Below are positions 11,603 to 22,112 of a stretch of DNA of 64,000 nt, one piece after another. Origin of the DNA: Phlebotomus papatasi. Lineage: Eukaryota > Arthropoda > Insecta > Diptera > Psychodidae. Location: NCBI RefSeq assembly GCF_024763615.1, contig NC_077224.1, forward strand, positions 42,480,712 to 42,544,711. Reading direction: 5' to 3'. The notes under the pieces are model-generated. The model was not told where the DNA came from and did not search any database. It worked only from the letters and a program-made list of their open reading frames with translations. Every line of letters begins with the position of its first letter. The first letter of the stretch is position 1. The translations under genes were made by a program, and so were the position numbers.

Positions 11603-11929
11603 CTGTGAACAATATTTTTGGATGTTTTAGGGTGTTTATCTTGTTTACCGGTTTATTGACGATTAAATTCATTGAAAAATCGAAAAACAATTTTGAACTT
11701 GATAATTGGCTAAGAAGTGTGCGTGTGCATTACTTGACCAATTCTACCGATTGAGACTGATATAGCTGGATGAGACATGTCACGACCTTTCCAAAAAATC
11801 CAAATTCAATAAATCAGTTGAAAAATTTTGCTCTCCAAACTGATTGACTTTAAAATTCTATAGAAATGGCAAATTTCCCAATCATACATATGATTTGACA
11901 AAATATTCATGTGCATTACCACTAAAACA

Positions 11930-12130
11930 TATCCGAAAATCATTGAAAAAATTGGGCTGATTTTGAGAAACACCGGAAAAACGTGGTGCTATAGGAAATG
12001 AAGGGGGGTTAGGTATAACCGAAAAAGACACCGTCCGAGGAAATATCTTCTTATGGGAAAAAGGGAGTCATCGAAGATCATAAATAGATATCCCTTACCG
12101 TTTGACCTCTAACTCGTTAATAAACTTAAG
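11930..12130 (-). repeat. Dispersed repeat R1 fragment
   Basis: It matches 63350-63560 and, inverted, 19480-19620: phrases AAAACATATCC.AAAATCA and TCTTACCGTTT/CCCTTACCGTTTGA. Confidence 0.6.
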
Positions 12131-12250
12131 GTCAAGTAAAAAGTAATTTTCGAAAAAAATGATCAATTATCCGTACTTAACCGATTCCGATACTGGTTGT
12201 TGCATATTTCGTTTGCTGGTTGCCTGATTAATCGGAAATTTAGCCATTAC

Positions 12251-13482
12251 CAAAACCAATAATTTCGTACAACACTCCATTTTGTATTAATCTGAGACAC
12301 TTTCACTGAATTTACAAGTTAGTTCTGACATATTATGAAAATTAGTTACAAATTAAGAATCTGTAACACTTTCCAAAAATAATAATTTTTATTCATTTCC
12401 GGAATCATTATAACTCTTTTTCGAGAAACTTTATTTACTCCTAAATTACTGAAAATTTTATTTTTATCTATAAAAAGAGAAGGAAGGATTATTTTTTGCT
12501 TTTCATTTTCGAAACCATATTCTTCATTAAACTTACAGTAAATAAGGCTCAGAATTTACCAAATTATGCAAAGGGGACTTTCAATTTACTCTGAAATCAA
12601 ATATTTACAACCCCAAAAAAAGTAGCAGTAAGGGGTGTTTTAACCCTTTTGCAAATTCAATTTAATTGCATTAGCTACCAAGTGCAGAAAACTTCTGAAA
12701 TTAACGCATTTGCTTGCAAGAATGTTTAGAAAATCTTTGCTGATTGCTTATTGATTTTCTGTGGCAATTCCAATTTATTGAGAAAATGCCATAGATAGAT
12801 TTTGGGTGGAGATTTATGCGCATATTTTGGGGTCAAAGATAGGCACAATAAAGGTCGCATGGTACAAGACAGGGTGACTTTTACCTTAAGGGCGTTATGC
12901 TGAAACACAAGAGCAAAATACATGAGATGTTGCGTTGAAGTAAATGATTTTCTTGGCAAACAACCGAACATAACGAGATAGAAATATTGATCAGTTACGC
13001 ATTCAGAAGTACCACCCACCTCCCTCTTTTATCACAATTCCCCTTTTAGGTTGTTCATATTAACGAAGGTGTTTGCTTTTCTCTGCCACCGCAAAATTTC
13101 ATTTATAACTCACCGTCATTTAATAGAATTGAATATTAACAGGGAAATGGGAAGAATTTTTATGTATGGGACTGATGGATAAGAATGGGATTAAAACAAA
13201 CGATGGCAATTTATTGCCCGTACATATGTGGCACAAATATTATTTATTACTTGGTTTTATTTGCGCTATATCATAATAAATTTAAACTGTCATTCATCAA
13301 TTAAAGATATAATTACATTGAAGCTGCATGTTTTGTCCACTGCTCAGGCGCAAAATATCTGGTGAATGTCCATACTAAAAATACGAGCGTCACCTTCTGA
13401 GAAACACTGAAATTGTCAAACTGAATGCACTACCGTTGCATTTGCACATTTAAGGTATGCGGACTGAAAAGTAAACAAAAAT
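12251..13482 (+). other. Intron 3, no gene seen
   Basis: AT-rich intronic sequence; the 97-codon frame on the minus strand near 12.9 kb shows no coding signature. Confidence 0.5.
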
Positions 13483-13698
13483 TGGGGAGACCGGGGTAGA
13501 ATCAGCCACGTATAGTATTAGATTGTGGTACCTTATAGTTTGCTACGAAAGAATATTGAGGAAACCACTCTTTATTCTACTAATATACATCCCTTCCTAT
13601 TCATTGAAATATTTATCAGCCTCATACAAACATTTTTTGTACAAATTATACGAAATGAAAAATTTCATATGGTGGCTAATTCCACCCCGGTCTCCCCT
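13483..13698. mobile_element. MITE with GGGGAGACCGGGGTAGAA ends
   Basis: Inverted ends GGGGAGACCGGGGT and ACCCCGGTCTCCCC (one base longer or shorter), enclosing about 215 bases. Open frames that cross it are accidental. Confidence 0.75.
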
Positions 13699-13759
13699 AC
13701 TGGAATTTTTACTTAGCTTTTATTAAAATTTTCAACTTGAATTAGCTGAGATTCTTTAC

Positions 13760-14650
13760 AATTTGAGCTTTTGTGACCACATGTGAAATCCGACCTCGTC
13801 AGATCGGGCCCAAATTTTGAATTTACACGTTTTGACACTCATAGATCACGAATATTATAATGTGCTAAAAATAGATTTTCCGTCGTATAAGCACTTCTGG
13901 AGAAAAAATAAAGAGAGATATCGTCAAGCGGTTTTCGGATAAGGTTAAATATCGATGGTCCGCTAGAAGTAGGTGATGTCAGATCCATACCCTACCCCCA
14001 TTTCGTCATTTTGAAATACCCCCATTTTGTTGTCTCAATAAATCAGCCCTTAGGGATCGATGAATCTCAAATTTTAGTATGTTATAGCTGGGCCTTAGGG
14101 CTGACCCGAACTAGAAGAGGTCAAAAATTCAATTTTTAAATGGCGATATCTCCGGTTCTGATTGTCAGAATTCGAAAACTTTTGTCGTTTTTGAAAGCTC
14201 TCGTGGAGTACTACAACCTTCATGACACCTAAATTTCATCTGATTTAATCGAAGGTTCGATTAATTAAAAAAAATGATTTTCGATTAATCAATCTCGAAT
14301 ATTTCAAAAACTAGACGATGCTTTTTCTTTAAATTTTGGTATATTATAGCTGAGGTCGAGACCTTTCCTTTCGGGTGCGTTGCACTCCTCCCTTGATGTT
14401 CCATGACCTGTAGAGGAATTCTATATTCAAAAATGTCATGACCGGACTACATTTTTGTTGTTTCTGAAAGGGTTTCGATGAAATTTTAGTATATATTGTG
14501 TCTGAGATCGCGATCTTTCCAACGATGGAATCCATCCGTCTCTACCCCAACCCAGAATGAAACTCACAATCGAATTTTGTCGCATTTCGAGTTGCAAGCA
14601 CCGCGAGTTGCACGAAGTTTGAGGTCACCTGTAAAGAATCTCAGCTACCA
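13760..14650. repeat. Dispersed repeat R2
   Basis: It carries phrases such as AATTTTAGTATGTTATAGCT, GGGCCTTAG, GAAAGCTCTCGTGGAGTAC and AAGAATCTCAGCTACCATAA. The same phrases recur at 24.7-24.96, 45.84-45.94, 47.64-48.36, 50.36-50.70 and 61.05-61.62 kb. This is a long degenerate family of unknown type. Confidence 0.65.
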
Positions 14651-14779
14651 TAAGCTTATCTGGGCTTATCACTGGTCATTTCTATTTTAGATAGTCTGAA
14701 TGCGGAAGGCCAACTATATACTTGTAACTCATACCATAACATTCTAAAATTATCATTTATTTACCGATTTTTGATATTG

Positions 14780-14950
14780 AAATGCTTTTGTGATTACTTT
14801 GATCTCTAGTAGATCAGTAAGCACCAAAAAGATCATGCGAAAAACTATTTCAGACAGAGCTCTATCACATGAGTTCGAGCATTTCGCAAAGCTGGGACGC
14901 TTTGCTATCTCTGGGTTATACGATTTAGGAGCATTTTATAAAATATTTTT
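14780..14950 (+). repeat. Dispersed repeat R1 fragment
   Basis: It shares the phrases GAGCTCTATC and GAGTTCGAGCATTTCGCAAA with 19.95, 38.49 and 63.05 kb (inverted). Confidence 0.65.
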
Positions 14951-16212
14951 TTTCTGTAATATGGCGAAAATTTTGGAGCCTCGGTCTTTTATTCTGGAAA
15001 ACAGCGATTGTTTTAGAATTCTGATTTCAACATTTTGCTCCAGTTTCCACAATAGCAAGAAAAGAACAACTTATGTATACTAGAACTGTGAACGTATACT
15101 TCAGCACGCATACCTTATATTTTAAATTTTATTTCATAAAACATGAGGTGTTTTACTTATTCCACCTCTTTGCTTAGTACCTCATGTTCCGTGGATGTAA
15201 TATAAGAAACTTTTTTCAAGCGTCAGGACCTACACAAAACCACGAAAAGGGAATTGCATAAAATATAGCCAATGTTGCATTTAAATTCTCTGTTGAAGTT
15301 CTAAACTGAAGGGAATTTGGGTGAAGCACACGAGTGCACATTTTGGGTGTTTTCTGACTATAACATCATTTTCTAAAACTCCCAAAAACTTTCATGCTTC
15401 GATACCCTCGAGTTAAATCCAAAATTGAGCTTACATTCGTGCTATCTCTTGGAGCAATTTATCTCTCTCTCGCACTGTCTTTTATTTTTTTTATGCATTT
15501 GAGGCCTTCCCCATGAATTTCTTGTTCAGATAAGTCAATTTGGGTTCTTCTTCTTCATTTATTATTCTTCCAAAACTTTAAATCATTTCTTGAAATGTAT
15601 TATGAGTTAGAGAATTATTCGTATTTGTCCTTTACAGCTGTTGAACAATTTATTAGTGTTTTGTAGTTACACTAATGCATTTAGTTCTTGCTTGCATCTG
15701 TGTGTAAATAAACATTTCATTATTTAAAGTGACCTAATTTCGATGAGACTGACACATGAAAATGCCTGAATATGTCGTTTCCATTTTTGATAACGCTAAA
15801 ATTTATACAAAGGCAGTTGCAAACGCAAAAATGCTTTTTATTGTGCACTTTAATAGCACTTTAACAAAGATAGATATGAGAAAGTAAATTGGATAGAAAA
15901 GAACAAAAATTTTATGCTCAATTTAACAGCTTTCTTCTACAAGGAAGCACCATTTGTATACTTTATGTGACTTTTTTACGAGGCTGACATCATATATTTA
16001 AGTATTTTAATAAACCACTATTAATTTAATTTAAATGTTTTTCATACTTATGTCTTTATTATTTTTTTTAATAAAACAGAAAAAATAATTGCACAAAAAA
16101 TGAATAAACATTTTTCTCAGTAAATAAAGTAAAATTGATTTAAAATCACTTTAAACAATTACTGAAGAACAAGAATAACGTTAAATTTACTAATTATCCT
16201 TGCCAAGAATAT
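14951..16212 (+). other. Intron 3, AT-rich, no gene seen
   Basis: No supportable element; the strand composition is plain intronic. Confidence 0.5.
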
Positions 16213-16262
16213 TTCACTATGAAAGGGAAGTGAGGCACCTTTGAATTGGGATACTTTTGAAA

Positions 16263-16602
16263 TAGGGGGAGGTGGGGCTACTTTGCACTGTGGGGCTGGA
16301 TTGTTATACGACTTTTCCGCCTATTTCTAAATGAAGCTGACCTTTAGGGCCTTGATAGACCTAAGGATTAACCGAGAGACGGCTTAGCGTAATTATATTA
16401 GAAATAATGGTTAAACTACATTTCCATCATTTTCCACTAAGTCGTCTCTCGGCTTAAGTCGTAAGTGTGTCTAGGGGATTATACAATTATTTTATTTAGA
16501 TCTACAATTTTTTAGTCTATCCGAATTACATCATGTTAAAACCCAGTTTCCATTAAAAATATGCGAAAAAATCGTATAACAATGTAGCCCCACTTCCCCC
16601 TA
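16263..16602. mobile_element. MITE, TAGGGGGA.GTGGGGC family, interrupted
   Basis: Inverted ends TAGGGGGAGGTGGGGCTAC and GTAGCCCCACTTCCCCCTA. It is interrupted by a 132-bp element (16347-16478). A fragment of a related MITE lies just before it (about 16224-16262). Confidence 0.8.
16347..16478. mobile_element. 132-bp MITE flanked by TTA (Harbinger-like)
   Basis: It begins GGGCCTTGATAGAC and ends near TGTGTCTAGGGGA, with inverted arms around CGAGAGACGG. It is flanked by TTA (16344-16346 and 16479-16481). A second copy of the same length lies at 37515-37646, flanked by TAA. A 3-bp TWA duplication is typical of PIF/Harbinger elements. Confidence 0.8.
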
Positions 16603-17304
16603 GGGCTTTTTCTCATTTTACTGCTCACACTTAAAGAGAGACCAGTTTTATAAACGACTTTTTTTCAACTTGTCACCGCCCTGGAGCTTAAACTGTAAAA
16701 GATAAAAAAAACAATATCTCCAGACTTTTTTAAGTATTTTAGCCATTCTTTGAATTGTTGAGATTCGTCAGATTCATCAATTGCCGAGTTATTCTTTTAA
16801 GACAAAAAAGCAAAATTTCTTACTTGTTAATTTTCGAAAGCTTGCTAAGTAAGCTCGTTTCGAATGTTCGAATTAATACATATCGAATATTTCGACCAAC
16901 ATTTATTTAGTTTTGTTCATTTATATTAACTGGCACAAGATTTTGGATTACATTTTTAAAATTGAATCGCTTCATTCACTTGCCGAGAATTCACTGACAC
17001 TGATAACTTTTCTTTGCATGGGGCCACTGTTGTTTCCCATAAGTAGCGCTGACGTCAGTTCTCAATTTTTAGTTCTCAAGTTTCACGGTAAAAGTGCAAA
17101 TAGAAGTAAATGGACATTATAATAATTCTTTGTAAAATATAATATGCCCGAAATTTTCTATATTATTTTATATCTCACTGTTCTAGAGTCCAAATACTAA
17201 ATTTGTTTTATTCTTTCTCTTAAATCGAAATTTATTATAATTTTTTTGTTAGGAAATAGAAAAAACACAGTTATTCTCTGAAAATGCTTTTCTACTTTGA
17301 CAGC

Positions 17305-17503
17305 TAGGGGAAACTGGGGCACCACCAGACACTGAGATTTTTTAATCGGATATTCGACTTAAGAGGATAAGACCTATAGGAATTTATAGGCACCATAGGG
17401 ATGCTTGTCTACTAAAGGAATGGCCGAGATAGTCCAAGTAGTTTAGAAATAAAAATTAGTGTTTGGTGGTACCCCGTGTTTGGTGGTGCCCCAGTTTCCC
17501 CTA
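17305..17503. mobile_element. MITE, TAGGGGAAACTGGGGC family
   Basis: Inverted ends TAGGGGAAACTGGGGCACCA and GGTGCCCCAGTTTCCCCTA. Half copies lie at about 19197-19225 and 20090-20140. Confidence 0.85.
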
Positions 17504-18129
17504 TGTCATAAAACATAATTTTAAAAAGAATTTTATATTGGAACAAAATGACAATCACCGACATTTCTCATATAGAGAAAATTTTCCAATAGTGTCTTGG
17601 ATAAAGAATGAAACTGTGTTTGCACAAAAGATCGTCGATGTTCGAAAAAATCAAACTAAGTTTCGAGTTTTGAAGCTACATTTTCTCCACGCAAGGTGTA
17701 AAAAATTATTGAACACTACACTAACTAAGAAGCTGTTATAAATATTATTCAGTGATTATAATGGGAATTATAATGAAACAATGAGCCTTGTTAATTTGAT
17801 TTTCATTATGATGATTTTCATTTGATGTTAATTAGAAATTCGAACAGGTAGCACTCTGACCACAATGCGGATGAAACGAGAAGTAAAAGTGTCTTTTCTT
17901 TGGCTTTCGAAATCAATATTCGAATTATTTAAGCTTCAGGTGTAATTGCTTCACTGATAAGTGATAGATTTTTTCGGATTTCGGTATTTCAATATTTCGA
18001 ATAGGTTCCAAATAAAATAACAATGTACTGACTTAAAAGTATAATATAATTTTAATATAAATAATCCACTTTTTACGGTATTGGGTGATCCCCAATAAGT
18101 AAATAATATCTATAAACTTTTTTTTGCTA

Positions 18130-18450
18130 CACTCTCTCCATTCTCTCCAAAACCATGTTATTTTAGTTTTTCTCGAAAACCGCTCCTACAACTTCTTTTA
18201 TTTTTGGATATAAGTATTTTAAAGGTGGTCCAGGCGAACATTTCGTCCAAACATAAAAGATAATTCCTATGACCTAAAAAATCACCATATTGAATTTTCG
18301 AAAGTCAAAATATAACTACATACAAAACAAAATATATATATCTTGGAATTTAGTAATGAATCGGTTAAAGCTTAGGAATCAGTCAAGAGTTGAATTTTGG
18401 ATAAAGAGAACATGGAATTTAATCTGATCTTATCCTCCTTTATTACTACA
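18130..18450. repeat. Dispersed repeat R1 fragment
   Basis: It contains CTCCAAAACCATGTTATTTT, TTTTGGATAT and GAACATTTCGTCCAAAC, shared with 19.5, 40.5 and 58.5 kb. Confidence 0.55.
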
Positions 18451-18454
18451 AAAC

Positions 18455-18558
18455 GACATTTCGGAGCTTTCTGGCTCCTTTCTCAGGTATGCAGTAGTTA
18501 CTAGTTCCCACTAGTTACTTGCATACCTGAGGAAGGAGCTATAAAGCTCCGAAACGTC
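18455..18558. mobile_element. Short foldback element with hammerhead-like motif
   Basis: The arms at 18455-18493 and 18520-18558 are inverted copies. It sits inside an R1 repeat, whose phrase GCTCTATCTCGTGAGTTCG resumes at about 18573. The left arm core is decayed (CTGAGAA on the minus strand). Confidence 0.75.
18524..18558 (+). ncRNA. Hammerhead-ribozyme-like motif H4
   Basis: CTGAGGA (18527-18533), extra A, a perfect 6-bp hairpin GGAGCT/AGCTCC (loop ATAA), GAA, ACGT palindrome (18554-18557), C. The 5' arm TAC is present, but the 3' arm (TAT) does not pair well, so this copy is partly decayed. Confidence 0.5.
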
Positions 18559-18696
18559 TATCTCTATCAAAAGCTCTATCTCGTGAGTTCGGGCATTCCG
18601 CAAAGCTAGGACGCTTTTCCATCTCTTTTTTTTTCTATAGATACAATCATAAATTATTTTATTTAGATACAATTTGAATTAATGAACTATTGAATA

Positions 18697-18915
18697 TAGA
18701 GGCAAATGGGGCACCTTTGAAGCAGGGCAGCTTTAAAAATAGGCTTCTTTGTTCCTTTTTTTTAAATTTATTCCTTTTTTTAGAATTGAGCCTTATCATG
18801 ATGTAATTTAGCTTCACAATCGGTTTGTTGAGCTAAGTTATATCATTATAAGGTCCAGTTTCATTTAAAAATAGTAGAAAACAGCCTATTTTTAAAACTA
18901 GCCCACTTCTCCCTA
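18697..18915. mobile_element. MITE, GGGGCACCTTTGAA family
   Basis: The ends TAGAGGCAAATGGGGCACC and its imperfect complement ending CCCTA enclose 219 bases. Related copies lie at 21924-22112, 28587-28788 and 40094-40310. Confidence 0.75.
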
Positions 18916-19479
18916 TTCTGGGATAAATTCGATCACGTTTCATAGATTTATTCGCATTACAATTTTTTATTGCAAAAATAATAAATATTCTGTAGGAAAG
19001 GTATATTCAGTAAGGTATATTCGAAGAATTCACGCAAAGTGGACGAGAATTCATGCTGTCCGAAATAATTCCCCGTTACTTCAATCGAATGTAGACCGAA
19101 AGTAAAGCGAAAAAATTTATGTACTCAAATTGTCGGTCATTTTGGGAATGATGAATTAATTAACAGAATTTAAGATTTCACATTATTATAAATGTGTAGG
19201 GGGAAACTGGTGGAACAGTACGGTTTTTTTACTGCTCGAACTCCACGGAGGAGAGAGCAGTATTCAGTATATATATTCTCTCGATTTTTTCACCCCCCAG
19301 AGACCACTTTTCTTAACAAATCTTCACGTTTCAGACGAATTCTGAGAAATGTCATCACGCTGTTTGTCCGTTTGTCCGTCCGGCTGTCGCCAGCTCTAGA
19401 GGCCAAACGGTTAGAGATAGCGACTTGGGACCTTCGGGGGACACCCCCCCCATAAGTCGATCCAAGAATCGTTAATATG

Positions 19480-20010
19480 CCCCTCATTTTTTCCCCACCT
19501 CTCCCCTTCCCATACAAAACCATGTTATTTGGGATTGCTCGAAAATGCGTCTTGCGATTTTTTTCATTTTTTGGATATGTTTTAGAGATTACCCAGGTGC
19601 ACATTTCGTTTTTACACGAAAATTCCATTGAATCATTCTTAATAACGATTTTTCAAGATCAAAAATTAAAAAGACACTAGAGAGCGCATTTATCAAGCGA
19701 ATGGGGTCTTGCTTGGACTCGTTGGAAAGGTCTTGGAATTTCCGAAAAAACTGAATCGGTTCCAATCGGTTTTGAATCGTTAATGAACCGGTTCATAACC
19801 GATAACTAATTTTTATACGAAATTCAATTAAATTACTCCTGAGGTGTATTTTGGGAAATATTTTGAGTGATTCATGCATCGATTCAAATCGGTTGAGTAC
19901 CGATAAACGGTAAATGATTCGAAAGTACTTTTGAGGTATAGCATCTAAGTCACGAGTTCGAGCATTTCGCAAAGCCTGGGATGCTTTGCCACCCCTTTTA
20001 AATAGATATT
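19480..20010 (+). repeat. Dispersed repeat R1, longest copy
   Basis: It runs from the ACAAAACCATGTTATTTGG phrase, through TTGGATATGTTTTAGAG, the GAACCGGTTCATAACCGATA block, and on to GAGTTCGAGCATTTCGCAAA and GCTTTGCCACCCCTTTT. This copy serves as the empty-site reference for the insertion at 38179-38418. Confidence 0.7.
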
Positions 20011-20149
20011 AGATGTCAGAAGGCGAGTACTATATGAATTCATAGATATTATTGGGATACTTGTTCACTAAAGAAATGGTCGTTATAAGTCCAAGTAGTG
20101 TACACAAAAATCAGTGTTTACTACTGCCTCAGTTTCCCGTAAGCATGTA

Positions 20150-21443
20150 ATATAAACTTTAATATTTTTCAGGAAAGACATAGTTTGTATGATTAATATG
20201 TATTTTCTGTTGCCTTTTTTTTGCTATTAGAGATACAATTATTCATTACACAAAAAGAAATATTTCATAAAATTGTTCGTAAATGTTTGTAAATTCCTAC
20301 TAGGAACTTACGAAATGCTCGGAAAGCGCATAGCCCACTAAAAAAGTTCGTATATGTTTGAAATCGTATATGTACTGATTATTTCAACCAATCTTGTGCA
20401 GCCATATTTGTCGGTACTAAATGACTGTTCTTATAAATAAGATCATAATCTAAAATCCGTATAATATATGCAGAATTGAGAACGCGAGTCAATTATTTAT
20501 TAGCCACATTCAAGGTAATATCTTTGACACAATTGACGCCTTGCGATAGTAATTACGTGTCACCTGCAGCTTTTGGCGGGAAACATGAGGTTTGGATATT
20601 GCAGGGGTGTTTTGCTCAAATGACAACATTAAAACTACTAAAGTTCACCTTAATAGACCGTTCCCAGCCAGAAGCATTGCAATTTCTCGGCACTAAGCTA
20701 TTTCTGAAATTCACAAAATGTGACCATTAGCAGAATATTTACCGAAAATTCCATCCAAAGTATAATATAGCATTTTCCTGTGAGAATGAGCACATTAATC
20801 TGACAAGAGTTTTGCACAAACTCCTCCAGTAAATGTAAACAATGAGCTTCCTTTTAATTAGTGTATGCTTCTTTTCAAGTGCAAATTGGTCCAATGACAT
20901 GTGAAGGCATTTGGTCGATGTGTATAAACATCTAGTTTCTCAAGAATTGCCCAAAAAGATAAATTCTTCCTCTCTGCCTAAAAATGTACAAAAATATACA
21001 TTTGGTGCCTGCATGTTTGAAATGCATGTATGTGTATATATATGTTGTGCCCAGGAGGAATAACATACATCCATCTCTGTGTGGTTCGTTGACCGGACAT
21101 TAACCGCTAGTATACACTTCTATACACACGAGTGCAGTTTGCGATTAAATAATAAAAAAAAAACGTGCACAAAAATGCCTTCCCAAATTTCGAGTCAAGA
21201 GAGCGTACATTGTAATTTTAGTGAATTTTTAGGATGATGTAGATTAGAGTTCAGAAACGAGTTTTTTGCAATAAAACCACCTTATTACATGTTCAATTTC
21301 CTCATGTCACTGGCATTTGGACACTCCTGAGGGGTGTATTTCTTTTTTTTTTTTTTGCAAAAATGTGTGATTGAACTCTTCTTGACGAAGAGGAGCATAA
21401 AACATTTCTTATAGTTTTGTAATTTGGCCTCTCTCGTTTTTAG
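20150..21443 (+). other. End of intron 3, no gene seen
   Basis: No repeat recognised. It includes a short TGTGTATATATATGTTG run near 21030 and a polypyrimidine tract leading to the exon at 21444. Confidence 0.5.
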
Positions 21444-21647
21444 TTGAAATCTGCCGATTCCGAGTACACGATCAATCGCAGCAGTGACACTTTGGAGTCT
21501 ACTGCGGATCAGGGTCGCAACACATGCAATGGTGCTGCCCCCAATAGTGCTCTCGGCACTAAGTCAAATCACACTGGTGCAAATGGCTCCGTAATTACCA
21601 TGACGCTAAAAAATAACCACCTCATTGTTGAGACCGAGGAGAGAAAT
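21444..21647 (+). CDS. Exon: cytoplasmic tail, middle part
   Basis: The acceptor is CTCTCGTTTTTAG (ends 21443) and the donor is AAT|GTAAGGATT (21648). The 204 bases give exactly 68 codons, phase 0 on both sides, so this is a symmetric cassette that could be skipped without a frameshift. The peptide is Ser/Thr/Asn-rich at first (INRSSDTLEST), then ends in a more ordered stretch, VITMTLKNNHLIVETEERN, which continues smoothly into the last exon. Base composition is clearly less AT-rich than the flanking introns. No domain was recognised. Confidence 0.87.
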
Positions 21648-21923
21648 GTAAGGATTTGACGGAATGTTTTGTTTTTAAAGTGCTTCGCACTGAGCTTTTT
21701 TGTGTAACAACTTCACTAATATCAAAATTTGCGGAAAAGCTTTTGCAAGAAGCCCTATCTTATAGATTTTCTTGCGATTAACGCTTTTCTCTCACTCACT
21801 CCAAAACAATTTCGTATTGGAGAGCGTGAAAATTAAGGTTTTTACGTAAAAAAGCTATGTGCGGTGCCTATAACCTTAAAATTGTTGCCTAAATTGTTTT
21901 ATGCATTGAGAAAATAGAAAAGA

Positions 21924-22112
21924 TAGTAGGAGTAAATTGAATTGGAGCAGGTTTGAAATTAAGCTTTTTCTCCTAATTTTAAAAGGAATTGAGCGCTAGG
22001 ATTTGTTGCACTAAATTGTATTTCAATAATGTCCAATTTGATTTAAAAACGGGAGAAGAAATCCCAATTTCAAAACAGCCCCAATTCAAAAATGCCCCAC
22101 TTTACCCTAATT
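21924..22112. mobile_element. Degenerate MITE, GGGGCACCTTTGAA family
   Basis: The right end AATGCCCCACTTTACCCTA and the weaker left end (GGAGTAAATTGAATTGGAGC) match the family in inverse orientation. Confidence 0.55.

Noticed and set aside
19192..19680. Overlapping frames of 67-112 codons on both strands
   Set aside because: They lie in dispersed repeat R1 and have no consistent coding signal.
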